A stretch of DNA of 64,000 nucleotides from Arthrobacter saudimassiliensis. GTDB taxonomy: Bacteria > Actinomycetota > Actinomycetes > Actinomycetales > Micrococcaceae. Location: contig LN483070.1 in NCBI GenBank assembly GCA_900016675.1, positions 992,001 through 1,056,000 of the forward strand, given 5' to 3'. Position numbers and translations under genes: made by a program. Of the stretch, positions 23,515 through 33,366 are shown in pieces; position 1 is the first letter of the stretch, and each line of letters starts with the position of its first letter. Below the pieces are notes generated by a model. That model was not told where the DNA came from. It was given only the letters and a program-made list of their open reading frames with translations, and searched no databases.

Positions 23515-24986
23515 TCCGCGAGTTCTGCCTGCCCGACCTTGGGGAGGGTCTCACCGAGTCCGAAATCCTCAGCTGGCGGGTCAGCGAGGGGGACACCGTC
23601 ACGCTCAACCAGGTGATTGCCGAGGTGGAGACCGCCAAGGCCATCGTGGAACTGCCCTCGCCCTACGCCGGCGTCGTCGCGCGCCTGCACGAGCAGCCCG
23701 GCACCGTCGTCGAGGTGGGCGCGCCGATCGTCTCCTTCGACATCCCGGCCGCCGCCGACGCCCCTGCCGGGCCCGGAACTCCCAAGGAGCCCTCGGCCGG
23801 CCAGCCGGAGGGCGACGGCGGCGCGGAGCCGGACCGGACACGGGAACCCACCCTCGTCGGCTACGGCGCGCCGCCGGAATCCACCGGCAGGCCGGCCCGC
23901 CGGGCCCGGACAGGCCTGCAGGTCCAGGCCCTCAGCGGCGACCACGCGCCCGCCGCAGGCGCGCTCGTCACACCTCCGGCGGCCGCTGCGACGGAACCGG
24001 CTGTTGCCGCGCCCGCCGCCGCCCAGGCGCCCGCTCCCGTGGCCCCCGACGGCGGTACCAGGCGCCGCTCGACGCCGCCGGTCCGGAAGCTGGCCCGGGA
24101 CCTGGGGGTGGATCTCGAGCAGCTCATCGGCAGCGGCCCGGACGGCCTGGTGCAGCGCACCGACGTGATCGCCGCCGCCGGAACCGGCACCCCGGCGAAG
24201 GCCCCTGCCGCAGCGCCTGCCGCCCCGGCGGCCGGACCGGACGCGGCGGCGCCCGCCGCCCTTCCGGCGACCGAGGCTGACGCCGACCCGCGGCAGGAGC
24301 GCATTCCCATTGCGGGGGTGCGGCGGATGACCGCCGCCGCCATGGTGGCCAGCGCCTTCACGGCACCGCACGCCACCGTGTTCCTGACCGTCGACGTGAC
24401 CGCGACCATGGACCTGCTTCGGCGGCTGCGCACCCGGCCCGCCTACGAGGGAATCCGGCTGTCCCCGCTGACCATGGCGGCCAAGGCAGCCTGCGTGCTG
24501 CTCGGACGGCATCCGGACCTGAACTCCCGGTGGGATGAGCAGGGCCGGCAGATCATCCGGTACCGCTACGTCAACCTGGGGATTGCGGCGGCGACGGAGC
24601 GCGGCCTGCTGGTGCCGAACATCAAGGACGCGCAGGCGCTGGACCTGCACGGGCTGGCGGCGGCGATCAACGAACTCACCGCCACCGCACGCGCCGGCCG
24701 CAGCCAGCCCTCGGCGCTGACCGGGGGTACGTTCTCGATCTCCAACGTCGGCAGCTTCGGGGTCGACGCCGGAACCCCCATCCTCAACCCGGGCGAGGCC
24801 GCCATCCTGGCGCTCGGCGCCGTCCGGCGGATTCCCTGGGAGCACGAGGGGGCGATCGCGCTGCGCGAGGTGATGACGCTGAGCCTGTCCTTCGATCACC
24901 GGATGGTGGACGGGGAACAGGGCTCCCGCTTCCTCGCCGACCTCGCCGACGTGCTGCGTGAGCCCGCCCTGGCCCTGGCGTTCTAG
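23511..24986 (+). CDS. bkdC: Dihydrolipoamide acyltransferase E2 of the branched-chain complex
   Basis: Protein of 491 residues. The single lipoyl domain has lipoylation lysine K43 in EVETAKAIVE. An Ala/Pro-rich linker leads to the E3-binding domain (STPPVRKLARDLGVDLEQLI, then GSGPDGLVQRTDV), a second linker, and the catalytic domain with the active site FDHRMVDG (H463, D467). It transfers the branched acyl group to CoA, giving isovaleryl-, isobutyryl- or 2-methylbutyryl-CoA. No E3 (lipoamide dehydrogenase) gene is in the window, so the complex must borrow a shared one. A perfect 21-bp terminator follows. Confidence 0.9.
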   Translation: MIREFCLPDLGEGLTESEILSWRVSEGDTVTLNQVIAEVETAKAIVELPSPYAGVVARLHEQPGTVVEVGAPIVSFDIPAAADAPAGPGTPKEPSAGQPEGDGGAEPDRTREPTLVGYGAPPESTGRPARRARTGLQVQALSGDHAPAAGALVTPPAAAATEPAVAAPAAAQAPAPVAPDGGTRRRSTPPVRKLARDLGVDLEQLIGSGPDGLVQRTDVIAAAGTGTPAKAPAAAPAAPAAGPDAAAPAALPATEADADPRQERIPIAGVRRMTAAAMVASAFTAPHATVFLTVDVTATMDLLRRLRTRPAYEGIRLSPLTMAAKAACVLLGRHPDLNSRWDEQGRQIIRYRYVNLGIAAATERGLLVPNIKDAQALDLHGLAAAINELTATARAGRSQPSALTGGTFSISNVGSFGVDAGTPILNPGEAAILALGAVRRIPWEHEGAIALREVMTLSLSFDHRMVDGEQGSRFLADLADVLREPALALAF

Positions 24987-25011
24987 GGGTGCGGCCGAGA
25001 GCGCTAACGAT

Positions 25012-25054
25012 CTGAAGCCCGGGACTCCTGCACTGCAGGAGTCCCGGGCTTCAG
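25012..25054. terminator. Terminator after the E2 gene
   Basis: A 21-bp perfect stem, arms 25012-25032 and 25034-25054, followed by TTCATTAA. It separates the rightward bkd genes from the convergent GNAT gene. Confidence 0.85.
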
Positions 25055-25104
25055 TTCATTAAGGCTCCCGGCCGGCTGCGTCCCCGCGGACGGCCGGCGA
25101 AGGA

Positions 25105-25590
25105 CTAGGACAGTTCCAGTTCGAGCTCCCGTACGACCGCGCCGCGGGCGTTGGCAAAGCCCTGGGCCTCGCCGATGACCTTAAAGCCGTACTTTTCCAG
25201 GATGCGGATCGAGCTGACGTTGTCGGCCACGGCCCGGGCCCGCAGCGGCCGTTCGGTGTACTCCTCCAGGAACAGGCCGACGGCGGCGGTCGTAATGCCC
25301 TGGCCCCAGCGTGCCCGGTCGATCCAGTAGCTGATCTCCGGGGCGGCGTCGTGGCTGCTGTAGGCCAGGATGCTGCCCACGACCTCGCCGTCGGCCTCGA
25401 TGGTGCGCACGGTGACGCCGTCGTCGTTGAGGATCGAGTGCCAGTGGTGGTCAAAGACACCGCGGTCGGCGGGATTCTTCGCGGCGAAGGCGGCCATGTG
25501 GTTGGCGCTCGGGTCCAGCTGATGCGTGAAGAACTTCTCCAGGTCGGAGGGCTCCACGGGGCGGAGCCGGATGTCAGCGGGTGTGCTCAC
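25105..25590 (-). CDS. GNAT N-acetyltransferase (RimJ/RimL-like)
   Basis: Protein of 161 residues opening IRLRPVEPSDLEKFFTHQLD. It has the acetyl-CoA pyrophosphate loop region WGQGITTAAVGLFLEEY and the NVSSIRILEKYGFKVIGEAQ block, which is typical of the RimJ/RimL/SpeG branch. The substrate is unknown; an N-terminal amine or a small molecule is possible. The start is ATG 25590. The gene stands 40 bp downstream of the TetR gene on the same strand, so the two may be co-transcribed. Confidence 0.85.
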   Translation of the reverse strand: MSTPADIRLRPVEPSDLEKFFTHQLDPSANHMAAFAAKNPADRGVFDHHWHSILNDDGVTVRTIEADGEVVGSILAYSSHDAAPEISYWIDRARWGQGITTAAVGLFLEEYTERPLRARAVADNVSSIRILEKYGFKVIGEAQGFANARGAVVRELELELS

Positions 25591-25629
25591 GGCAGGTCTT
25601 TCTGCTCAGGGGTATCGGTCTCCAGCGTA

Positions 25630-26244
25630 CTAGGCATTCAGCGCCGCCCAGGCCATGCGTTCGAGCAGCGAGCGCAGCCGCGCGGTCTCGCGGGCGGACA
25701 TCCGCCGGCCGACGGTGTGCGAGGTGGAGTTGATCAGGCCGAAAACGGCCTGGATCCGCCGGCGCAGCAGGGGCAGGTCGCAATCGGGGTGCAGGGCCGA
25801 CGCGGCGTCCACCCAGACCTCCACATACTGGCGCTGCAGCGAGCGCACCCGGCGCTCATCCTCCTCGGCCAGGCTGGCCAGGTCCCGGTCCTGGACGCGG
25901 ATGACGTCGGCCTGGCCCAGGGCGAAGTCGACGTGGAACTCGATCAGCCCGCTCGCCGCCTCCTCCGCGGTGGAGGATTCGCCGACGACGGCGCGCCCGC
26001 CCTCCAGCAGGTCCTCGCTGACACCGATGAGCAGGGCGGAGAGCACCGCCGACTTGCTGGGGAAGTGCCGGTACACGGCCGGACCGCTGACACCGGCCGC
26101 CGCCCCCAGCTCCTCGATGGACACCCCGTTGTAGCCGCGCTCGGCGAACAGGGCGGCCGCGGCGGCAAGCACAGCGGTGCGCCGGGAGGCTTTCGCCTGG
26201 CTGCGTCCGGTGGAACGGACGGGAATGTCATTGGCGGTGCCCAT
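25630..26244 (-). CDS. TetR-family regulator of the leucine operon (BkaR-like)
   Basis: Protein of 204 residues. The N-terminal helix-turn-helix is clear (LFAERGYNGVSIEELGAAAG, then VSGPAVYRHFPSKSAVL), followed by an all-helical ligand and dimer domain. It is divergent from the acyl-CoA carboxylase operon. Between them lie two copies of a 16-bp palindrome (26317 and 26343) that would be its operators. In M. tuberculosis the TetR protein Rv2506 (BkaR) stands next to the same gene set and represses it, so the same role is proposed. The effector is probably an acyl-CoA of leucine breakdown (inference). Confidence 0.85.
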   Translation of the reverse strand: MGTANDIPVRSTGRSQAKASRRTAVLAAAAALFAERGYNGVSIEELGAAAGVSGPAVYRHFPSKSAVLSALLIGVSEDLLEGGRAVVGESSTAEEAASGLIEFHVDFALGQADVIRVQDRDLASLAEEDERRVRSLQRQYVEVWVDAASALHPDCDLPLLRRRIQAVFGLINSTSHTVGRRMSARETARLRSLLERMAWAALNA

Positions 26245-26316
26245 GCATGCCTTTCGCTAGCGGCCAGGTGCGCAACCCGGGGGAGCAGGAACGGTTCCAT
26301 TCTGGTGGACAGTTCG

Positions 26317-26332
26317 GTTAATAGCCACTAAC
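26317..26332. promoter_or_regulatory. TetR operator copy 1
   Basis: GTTAATAGCCACTAAC, an inverted repeat GTTA-N8-TAAC, 72 bp from the TetR start and 74 bp before the carboxylase start. Confidence 0.7.
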
Positions 26333-26342
26333 GTGTGGCCCA

Positions 26343-26358
26343 GTTAATGACCGCTAAC
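26343..26358. promoter_or_regulatory. TetR operator copy 2
   Basis: GTTAATGACCGCTAAC agrees with copy 1 at 13 of 16 positions and begins 26 bp after it. The pair suggests two dimers bound at the divergent promoter. Confidence 0.7.
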
Positions 26359-26406
26359 CGGGCTGCCCGGGGAGGCAGCCGCACCGAAGCTAGGACGAGG
26401 ACGTCG

Positions 26407-28008
26407 ATGAAGACCCTGGAATCCCCGCACGGCCCCGGAACGGCGGCCGCCGCGCCCGGCGACGGACAGCGCCGGCTGGCGGCCGAGCTGCACGAACGGC
26501 TTCGGCGCGCCGCGCTCGGCGGCACCGAGCGGGCCCGGCAGCGGCACCTCGAGCGGGGCAAGCTGCTGCCCCGGGACCGGGTCGGGCAGCTGCTGGATGC
26601 GGGCAGCCCCTTCCTGGAGGTCGCTCCGCTGGCGGCCGAGGACATGTACGACGGCGAGTGCCCGGGCGCGGGGCTGATCACCGGCATCGGACTGGTCCAC
26701 GGGCGGCAGGTGATGGTGGTCTGCAACGACGCGACCGTCAAGGGCGGCACCTACTATCCGATGACCGTCAAGAAGCACCTGCGCGCGCAGGAAATTGCGC
26801 TGAAGAACCGGCTGCCCTGCATCTACCTGGTCGACTCCGGGGGAGCGTTCCTGCCGCGGCAGGACGAGGTCTTCCCCGACCGCGAACACTTCGGCCGCAT
26901 CTTCTACAACCAGGCGCGGATGTCCGCCGCCGGCATCCCGCAGATCGCCGCGGTGCTCGGATCCTGCACCGCCGGCGGCGCCTACGTGCCGGCCATGAGC
27001 GATGAGACGGTGATCGTCCGCAACCAGGGCACGATCTTTTTGGGCGGCCCGCCGCTGGTCAAGGCGGCCACCGGCGAGGTGGTGACCGCCGAGGAGCTCG
27101 GAGGCGGTGAACTGCACGCCCGGACCAGCGGGGTGGCGGACCACCTGGCCGAAGACGACGGGCACGCGCTGGAGATCGTGCGGGACATCGTCGCGACCCT
27201 GGCCCCGCCCGAGCAGGCCTGGGCCGCAGCGGAGCCGGTGGAGCCCGAGCTGGACCCGGCGGAACTCTACGAGGTGGTGCCCACCGATCCGCAGACCCCC
27301 TACGACGTGCATGACGTCATCCGCCGGATCGTGGACGCCGGAACGTTCCACGAGTTCAAGAAGGACTACGGCCCCACCCTGGTCACCGGCTTCGCCCGCC
27401 TGGACGGGCACCGGGTGGGCATCATCGCCAACAACGGCGTCCTGTTCGGCGAATCGGCGCTCAAGGGCGCCCACTTCATCGAACTGGCCGACCAGCGCGG
27501 CATCCCGCTGATCTTCCTGCAGAACATCTCCGGCTTCATGGTCGGCCGGGACTACGAGGCCGCCGGCATCGCCAGGCACGGCGCCAAGATGGTCACCGCC
27601 GTGGCCACGGCCCGGGTGCCCAAGCTGACCGTCGTCATCGGCGGTTCCTTCGGCGCCGGCAACTACTCCATGTGCGGGCGCGCCTACTCGCCGCGCTTCC
27701 TGTGGATGTGGCCGGCCGCGCGGATCAGCGTGATGGGCGGCAGCCAGGCGGCCGCCGTGCTCGCCACGGTCAAGCGCGACGGCCTGGAATCGGCCGGCGG
27801 CAGCTGGTCCGCGGAGGAGGAGGAGGCCTTCAAGGCTCCCATCCGTGCCGCCTACGAGGCGCAGGGCAATCCCTGGTACTCCACCGCCCGGCTCTGGGAC
27901 GACGGCGTGATCGATCCGCCGGACACCCGCCGGGTGCTGGCGCTGGCGCTCGCCGCGTGCGCCCAGGCACCCCTGCCCGACAGCAACTTCGGCCTGTTCC
28001 GGATGTGA
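26407..28008 (+). CDS. Methylcrotonyl-CoA carboxylase, carboxyltransferase (beta) subunit
   Basis: Protein of 533 residues with paired crotonase-fold halves. The N-half acyl-CoA region has [20 protein letters not shown] and [18 protein letters not shown], the latter typical of 3-methylcrotonyl- and geranyl-CoA carboxylases. The C-half contains [20 protein letters not shown], the MCC-beta pattern. It moves the carboxyl group from carboxybiotin to 3-methylcrotonyl-CoA, forming 3-methylglutaconyl-CoA. ATG 26407 is chosen over GTG 26335, because the earlier start would put the operator inside the gene, and GAGGACG lies just upstream. The alpha subunit follows 7 bp later. Confidence 0.9.
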   Translation: MKTLESPHGPGTAAAAPGDGQRRLAAELHERLRRAALGGTERARQRHLERGKLLPRDRVGQLLDAGSPFLEVAPLAAEDMYDGECPGAGLITGIGLVHGRQVMVVCNDATVKGGTYYPMTVKKHLRAQEIALKNRLPCIYLVDSGGAFLPRQDEVFPDREHFGRIFYNQARMSAAGIPQIAAVLGSCTAGGAYVPAMSDETVIVRNQGTIFLGGPPLVKAATGEVVTAEELGGGELHARTSGVADHLAEDDGHALEIVRDIVATLAPPEQAWAAAEPVEPELDPAELYEVVPTDPQTPYDVHDVIRRIVDAGTFHEFKKDYGPTLVTGFARLDGHRVGIIANNGVLFGESALKGAHFIELADQRGIPLIFLQNISGFMVGRDYEAAGIARHGAKMVTAVATARVPKLTVVIGGSFGAGNYSMCGRAYSPRFLWMWPAARISVMGGSQAAAVLATVKRDGLESAGGSWSAEEEEAFKAPIRAAYEAQGNPWYSTARLWDDGVIDPPDTRRVLALALAACAQAPLPDSNFGLFRM

Positions 28009-28015
28009 GGCACAG

Positions 28016-30163
28016 ATGACCACCATCCCCAACCCGGGCCTGGGCACCGTCCTGGTCGCCAACCGCGGTGAAATCGCCTGCCGCATTATCCGGACGCTGC
28101 GCCGGATGGGCCTGCGCTCCGCCGCGGTCTACAGCGACGCCGACGCCGGCGCCCGGCACGTCCGCGAGGCCGACGTCGCCGTCCGGCTGGGACCGGCCGC
28201 GCCGGCGGAGAGTTACCTCAACGTTTCGGCCCTGGTGCGCGCCGCCCGGCGCGTGGGCGCCGACGCCGTACACCCCGGCTACGGTTTCCTCAGCGAAAGC
28301 CCGGCCCTGGCCGAGGCGCTCGCCGACGCTGGCATCGTGTTCATCGGCCCCGGCACGCACGCGCTGCGCCTGATGGGGGACAAGATCAACGCCCGCAACC
28401 ACGTGCACGGCCACGGGGTACCCGTGGTCCCCGGCGTCTCCGAACCCGGCCTGGACGACGCTGCGCTGATCGCGGCGGCCGCCGACGTCGGCTTTCCGCT
28501 GCTGATCAAGCCGTCGGCCGGCGGCGGCGGCAAGGGCATGCAGGCGGTTTCCACGGCAGCCGGGCTGCCGGGGGCGCTGGCTGCGGCGCGCCGGGTGGCC
28601 GCAGCCGCCTTCGGCGACGACACCCTGCTGTTGGAACGGCTGGTGCCCACGGCGCGGCACATCGAGGTCCAGGTCCTGGCCGACCGGTACGGGCACACCA
28701 TCCACCTGGGTGAACGCGAGTGCTCCCTGCAGCGCCGGCACCAGAAGGTGATCGAGGAGGCGCCTTCCCCGCTGCTGGACGACGCCGCCCGCGCCCGGAT
28801 GGGGGAGGCGGCCTGCGCCGCCGCGCGCTCCGTGGGCTACGTCGGCGCCGGCACCGTCGAGTTCCTGGTGCCGGCGGACGCGCCGGAGGAGTTCTTCTTC
28901 ATGGAGATGAACACCCGGCTGCAGGTCGAGCACCCCGTGACGGAGCTGGTCACGGGCATCGACCTGGTCGAATGGCAGGTCCGCATCGCCGCGGGTGAGG
29001 CCCTGGCGCTGCAGCAGGAGGACGTCCGGCTGGACGGGCACGCGGTTGAGGCACGCATCTACGCGGAAAACCCCGCCGACGGATTCCTGCCCGCCGCAGG
29101 AACGGTGCTGCACCTGCGCGAACCCGCCGGGCCGGGCCTGAGGGTGGACTCCGCGCTGGCCCCGGGCCTGCGGATCGGCACCGACTATGACCCGCTGCTG
29201 GCCAAGGTCATCGCATGGGCACCGGACCGCGGCACCGCGCTGGACCGGCTGGACGGGGCCCTGGCCCGCACCGAGGTGCTCGGCGTCGGCACCAACATCG
29301 AATACCTCCGCCTGCTCGCCGCGGACGACGACCTGCGGGCCGGCGCGCTGGACACGGGCCTGATCGAGCGGCGGCTGCCGGACCTCCGGTTCCGCACGCC
29401 GCAGGCAGCCGAGATCGCCGCAGCTGCGCTGCTGCAGCTGTCCCGGGCCGCGGCACCGCCCGGGGAGGCACCGCGGCCCGGCACGGGCAGCGCCTGGAAC
29501 CGGGCGGACGGGTTCCGGCTGGGCAGCCCGGCCCCGATCCGGGTCACCGTCCTGCCCGCCGCCGGCGGCGCGGGAGCCGACGTCGAACTGCGCCGCGGGC
29601 GGGAAGGCTGGAGGATCAGCGTCGACGGCGGACCGTCCGTCCCGGCCGCGCTGACCCTCGCGCCGGGCGAGGCCGCATTGGAGCTGGACGGCGTCCGCCA
29701 CCGCTGGTCCGCCGCCCTGGAACCGGCCGCAGGCCCGGACAGCGGACCCACCTGGTGGCTCGGAGCCGGAGGCTGGAGCACGGCCCTGCACGTCCCGTCA
29801 CGCCGCGAGCTGCTGGCCGCCCGGCTCGCCGCGGCCGGCCGTCCCGCCGGCGCCGCCGACCCCGCCGTCCGCTCCCCGATGCCCGGCACCGTCACCGCGG
29901 TGGCCGTGCCCGACGGCACCCGGGTCCAGGCGGGGGACCTGCTGCTCAGCGTGGAGGCCATGAAGATGGAGCACCGCCTCACCGCACCCGTGGCCGGCGT
30001 CGTCGCCCTCACGCTGCGCCCTGGGGACCTCGTCAAGGCCGGGCAGCAGCTGGCCCACATCCACCCGGACCCGGACCCCGCGCCGGAGCCGGCGGGGGCC
30101 GCCGTCGAAGCGCCCGCCGAAACCACAGCCACCACCGAAGGAGCAGCCCATGCCGGACTTTGA
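28016..30163 (+). CDS. Methylcrotonyl-CoA carboxylase, biotin carboxylase (alpha) subunit
   Basis: Protein of 715 residues. The biotin carboxylase domain (about 1-445) begins [20 protein letters not shown], has the glycine-rich ATP loop [12 protein letters not shown] and the metal-binding [15 protein letters not shown] linking domain follows, and the C-terminal biotinyl domain has EAMKMEH with the biotinylated lysine at about K650. It carboxylates biotin using ATP and bicarbonate. After the biotinyl domain there is an unusual Pro/Glu/Ala tail of about 30 residues. The gene overlaps the next start by 14 bp. Confidence 0.9.
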   Translation: MTTIPNPGLGTVLVANRGEIACRIIRTLRRMGLRSAAVYSDADAGARHVREADVAVRLGPAAPAESYLNVSALVRAARRVGADAVHPGYGFLSESPALAEALADAGIVFIGPGTHALRLMGDKINARNHVHGHGVPVVPGVSEPGLDDAALIAAAADVGFPLLIKPSAGGGGKGMQAVSTAAGLPGALAAARRVAAAAFGDDTLLLERLVPTARHIEVQVLADRYGHTIHLGERECSLQRRHQKVIEEAPSPLLDDAARARMGEAACAAARSVGYVGAGTVEFLVPADAPEEFFFMEMNTRLQVEHPVTELVTGIDLVEWQVRIAAGEALALQQEDVRLDGHAVEARIYAENPADGFLPAAGTVLHLREPAGPGLRVDSALAPGLRIGTDYDPLLAKVIAWAPDRGTALDRLDGALARTEVLGVGTNIEYLRLLAADDDLRAGALDTGLIERRLPDLRFRTPQAAEIAAAALLQLSRAAAPPGEAPRPGTGSAWNRADGFRLGSPAPIRVTVLPAAGGAGADVELRRGREGWRISVDGGPSVPAALTLAPGEAALELDGVRHRWSAALEPAAGPDSGPTWWLGAGGWSTALHVPSRRELLAARLAAAGRPAGAADPAVRSPMPGTVTAVAVPDGTRVQAGDLLLSVEAMKMEHRLTAPVAGVVALTLRPGDLVKAGQQLAHIHPDPDPAPEPAGAAVEAPAETTATTEGAAHAGL

Positions 30164-31313
30164 GCTCAGCGAGGAACACCGCGACCTGGTCGCCGCGGTC
30201 CGGGAGTTCGCCGACGAGGTGATCGCCCCCGTCTCCGCCCGCCACGACGAGGAGCACAGCTTCCCGTACAAGGTCGTCGCGCAGATGGGAGAGATGGGCC
30301 TGTTCGGGCTGCCGTTCCCCGAGGAATACGGCGGCATGGGCGGCGACGCGTTCGCCCTCGGCCTGGCGCTGGAGGAAATCGGGCGCGTGGACCAGTCCGT
30401 GGCGATCACACTGGAAGCCGCCGTCTCCCTCGGCGCGATGCCCGTCTACCGTTTCGGCACCGAGGAACAGAAGCAGCAGTGGCTGCCCCTGCTCGCCTCC
30501 GGCGAAGCGCTCGCCGGGTTCGGCCTGACGGAATCCGAGGCCGGCTCCGATGCCGGCGGCACCCGCACCACGGCCCGCCGCGAGGACGGACACTGGGTGA
30601 TCAACGGCAGCAAGGAATTCATCACCAACTCCGGCACCGACATCACCCGGCTGGTCACCGTCACCGCGGTCACCGGCACCCGGGAGGCCTCCGACGGAAG
30701 CGTGCGCAAGGAGATCTCCACCATCCTCGTGCCCACCGACACCCCGGGCTTCCGCGCCGAGCCGGCCTACAACAAGGTCGGCTGGAACGCCTCCGACACC
30801 CACCCGCTCAGCCTCACCGACGTCCGCGTGCCGGAGGAGAACCTGCTCGGCACGGAGGGCCGCGGCTACGCGAACTTCCTGCACATCCTCGACGAGGGGC
30901 GCATCGCCATCGCCGCCCTCGCCACCGGAGCGGCGCAGGGCTGCGTGGACGAGGCGGTCCGATACGCCAAGGAACGGCAGGCATTCGGCGCCGCCATCGG
31001 CAGCTACCAGGGCATCCAGTTCAAGATCGCCCGGATGGCCGCCCGCGCGCACACCGCCCGGCTGGCCTGGTACGACGCCGCCGCGCGGCTGCTGGCCGGC
31101 CGGCCCTTCAAAGCCCAGGCGGCCATGGCTAAGCTGATCGCGGGCGAGGCGGCCATGGACAACGCGCGCGACGCGACGCAGGTCTTCGGCGGCTACGGGT
31201 TCATCAACGAATTCCGGGTGGCCCGGCACTACCGCGACTCGAAGATCCTGGAGGTCGGCGAAGGCACCACCGAGGTGCAGCTGATGCTGATCGCCCGGGA
31301 CCTCGGACTCTGA
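30150..31313 (+). CDS. Acyl-CoA dehydrogenase, likely isovaleryl-CoA dehydrogenase role
   Basis: FAD enzyme of 387 residues. [20 protein letters not shown] is the flavin and substrate loop, and the C-terminal [20 protein letters not shown] is followed by GEGTTEVQ. The glutamate at about 371 is at the MCAD/SCAD catalytic position. Classical isovaleryl-CoA dehydrogenase uses a different glutamate, so specificity for isovaleryl-CoA versus another short branched acyl-CoA is open. Its place directly after the carboxylase subunits matches FadE19 in the M. tuberculosis leucine cluster. It probably feeds 3-methylcrotonyl-CoA to the carboxylase. ATG 30150 lies inside the end of the preceding gene and follows a GAAGGAGC site. 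Confidence 0.85.
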   Translation: MPDFELSEEHRDLVAAVREFADEVIAPVSARHDEEHSFPYKVVAQMGEMGLFGLPFPEEYGGMGGDAFALGLALEEIGRVDQSVAITLEAAVSLGAMPVYRFGTEEQKQQWLPLLASGEALAGFGLTESEAGSDAGGTRTTARREDGHWVINGSKEFITNSGTDITRLVTVTAVTGTREASDGSVRKEISTILVPTDTPGFRAEPAYNKVGWNASDTHPLSLTDVRVPEENLLGTEGRGYANFLHILDEGRIAIAALATGAAQGCVDEAVRYAKERQAFGAAIGSYQGIQFKIARMAARAHTARLAWYDAAARLLAGRPFKAQAAMAKLIAGEAAMDNARDATQVFGGYGFINEFRVARHYRDSKILEVGEGTTEVQLMLIARDLGL

Positions 31314-31340
31314 TCAACGGCGATTCAGGAGGACCGGCAG

Positions 31341-32102
31341 ATGATGGACAAGGTTGTGGCCAGCGCGGAGGAAGCCGTCGCGGACATTCCCGACGGCGCG
31401 TCCCTGGCCGTGGGCGGCTTCGGGCTCTGCGGAGTACCGGCCGCGCTTATCGAAGCGCTGCACGCGCGCGGCACCACCGGGCTGGAAACGGTGAGCAACA
31501 ACTGCGGCGTGGACGACTGGGGACTCGGCCGGCTGCTGGCCGATGGGAGGATCCGCCGCACCGTCAGCTCCTACGTGGGGGAGAACAAGGAGTTCGCGCG
31601 CCAGTACCTGGCCGGCGAACTGGAGGTCGAACTCACCCCGCAGGGCACGCTGGCCGAAAAGCTGCGCGCCGGCGGGGCCGGCATTCCCGCTTTCTACACC
31701 CCGGCCGGCGTCGGAACGCAGGTCAGCGAGGGCGGCCTGCCCCGCCGCTACGACGCCGAGGGCAACGTGGCCGTCGCCTCGCCCGCCAAGGAGGTGCGCA
31801 GCTTCGGCGGCCGGTCCTACGTGCTGGAGGAATCCCTGACCCCCGATTTCGGGCTGGTGCACGCCTGGAAGGGGGACCGGCACGGCAACCTCGTGTTCCG
31901 GGCCACCGCCATGAACTTCAACCCGCTCTGCGCCATGGCCGGAAAGATCACCATCGCCGAGGTGGAGGAACTCGTGGAGCCCGGCGGGCTCGACCCGGCG
32001 CAGGTGCACGTGCCGGGCATCTTCGTCCAGCGCGTGGTGCACACCGGGCCGGGGGAGAAGCGCATCGAAAAACGCACCGTCGCCCAGCCGAAGGAGTCCT
32101 GA
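31341..32102 (+). CDS. scoA: 3-oxoacid CoA-transferase, subunit A
   Basis: Protein of 253 residues with the family I CoA-transferase A-subunit pattern: [20 protein letters not shown], then [15 protein letters not shown] and [20 protein letters not shown]. With subunit B it moves CoA from succinyl-CoA to acetoacetate, forming acetoacetyl-CoA. It is needed here because HMG-CoA cleavage releases free acetoacetate. The start is ATG 31341 (or 31344), preceded by AGGAGGACC at 31328-31336. It is separated from subunit B by one base. Confidence 0.92.
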   Translation: MMDKVVASAEEAVADIPDGASLAVGGFGLCGVPAALIEALHARGTTGLETVSNNCGVDDWGLGRLLADGRIRRTVSSYVGENKEFARQYLAGELEVELTPQGTLAEKLRAGGAGIPAFYTPAGVGTQVSEGGLPRRYDAEGNVAVASPAKEVRSFGGRSYVLEESLTPDFGLVHAWKGDRHGNLVFRATAMNFNPLCAMAGKITIAEVEELVEPGGLDPAQVHVPGIFVQRVVHTGPGEKRIEKRTVAQPKES

Positions 32103-32103
32103 C

Positions 32104-32751
32104 ATGGCGCTGACCCGCAACGAACTCGCCGCCCGGGTGGCCCGCGAGCTGCGCAACGGACAGTACGTGAACCTCGGCATCGGCATGCCCACCCTGATCC
32201 CCAACTTCATTCCCGACGGCGTGGAAGTGGTCCTGCACTCGGAGAACGGCGTGCTCGGCGTCGGACCCTACCCCCCGGAAGCCGACGTCGACGCCGACCT
32301 GATCAACGCCGGCAAGGAAACCGTCACGGTGAACGCCGGAGCGGCGTTCTTCGACTCCGCCGCGTCCTTCGGCATGATCCGCGGCGGGCACGTCGACGTC
32401 GCCGTGCTGGGCGCGATGGAGGTCGCCGCCAACGGGGACCTGGCCAACTGGATGATCCCCGGCAAGATGGTCAAGGGCATGGGCGGGGCCATGGACCTGG
32501 TGTTCGGGGCCAAACGGGTGATCGTCATGATGGAACACGTGGACCGGGCCGGGCGCCCGAAGATCGTGTCCGAATGCTCGCTGCCGCTGACCGGGCAGGG
32601 ATGCGTGGACCTGATCGTCACCGACCTCGCCGTCATCGAGGTGACGCCGGACGGGCTGGTGCTGCGGGAGACCGCCCCCGGGGTCGGCATCGACGACGTC
32701 GTCGCCGCCACCGGTGCCGCGCTGGAGGTGGCCCTTGACCCGGCAGCCTGA
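32104..32751 (+). CDS. scoB: 3-oxoacid CoA-transferase, subunit B
   Basis: Protein of 215 residues. The catalytic glutamate that forms the CoA thioester is E47 in [12 protein letters not shown], preceded by [31 protein letters not shown] and the GAMDLV region are standard for the B subunit. It works as a heterodimer or tetramer with subunit A. Its last 17 bp overlap the next gene, which appears to start at TTG 32735. Confidence 0.92.
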   Translation: MALTRNELAARVARELRNGQYVNLGIGMPTLIPNFIPDGVEVVLHSENGVLGVGPYPPEADVDADLINAGKETVTVNAGAAFFDSAASFGMIRGGHVDVAVLGAMEVAANGDLANWMIPGKMVKGMGGAMDLVFGAKRVIVMMEHVDRAGRPKIVSECSLPLTGQGCVDLIVTDLAVIEVTPDGLVLRETAPGVGIDDVVAATGAALEVALDPAA

Positions 32752-33328
32752 CGCCGCTCCGAACACCGGGGCGGGCACCGGCCGGACCGTGCTCCAGCGC
32801 GGACTGTACTTCGACGAGCTGGAGACCGGCACGGTCTATGCCCACCGCCCGGGGCGCACGCTCACCGAAGCGGACAACGTCCTGTTCAGCACCCTGACCA
32901 TGAACCCGCAGCCGCTGCACCTGGACGCCGCCTACAGCGCCGGCCAGCCCTTCGGGCAGCGGCTGGTCAACTCCATGCTCACGCTGGCCGTCATGGTCGG
33001 GCAGTCCGTGGCGCAGCTGACCCAGGGCACCCTGGTGGCGCAGCTGGGCCTGACGGACGTGGCGTTTCCGCATCCGCTCTTCCACGGGGACACCCTCTAC
33101 TCCGAGACCCTCGTGGCCGGCAGGCGGCTGTCCGGCTCCCGGCCGGGGCAGGGCATCGTCACCCTCGCCCACACCGGACGCAACCAGGACGGCACCGTGG
33201 TGGCCACCTTCACCCGGACCGCGCTGATGTGGACCGAAGCCGGGCATGCCGCGGAGCAGGACGCCGCTGCCCCGGCAGCCCCCGCTCCGACGTCCCCCGC
33301 TCCGCCGGGCCGGGCCGGCGGCGGGTAA
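32735..33328 (+). CDS. MaoC-like hydratase, putative (R)-specific methylglutaconyl-CoA hydratase
   Basis: About 197 residues with a hot-dog fold. [20 protein letters not shown] opens the domain, and [20 protein letters not shown] carries the MaoC hydratase active-site pattern (N-P-x-P-L-H, D). The Pro/Ala-rich tail is not conserved. In M. tuberculosis the equivalent gene (Rv2499c) hydrates methylglutaconyl-CoA to (R)-HMG-CoA, and the same role is proposed from gene order. TTG 32735 is chosen because GGAGG at 32723-32727 fits it; the alternative is GTG 32714. It overlaps scoB by 17 bp and is followed by the CitE-like lyase. Confidence 0.78.
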   Translation: MTRQPDAAPNTGAGTGRTVLQRGLYFDELETGTVYAHRPGRTLTEADNVLFSTLTMNPQPLHLDAAYSAGQPFGQRLVNSMLTLAVMVGQSVAQLTQGTLVAQLGLTDVAFPHPLFHGDTLYSETLVAGRRLSGSRPGQGIVTLAHTGRNQDGTVVATFTRTALMWTEAGHAAEQDAAAPAAPAPTSPAPPGRAGGG

Positions 33329-33366
33329 GTTGGGTTGCCTGGCACGACGATAGGAGCACGCGAAAG

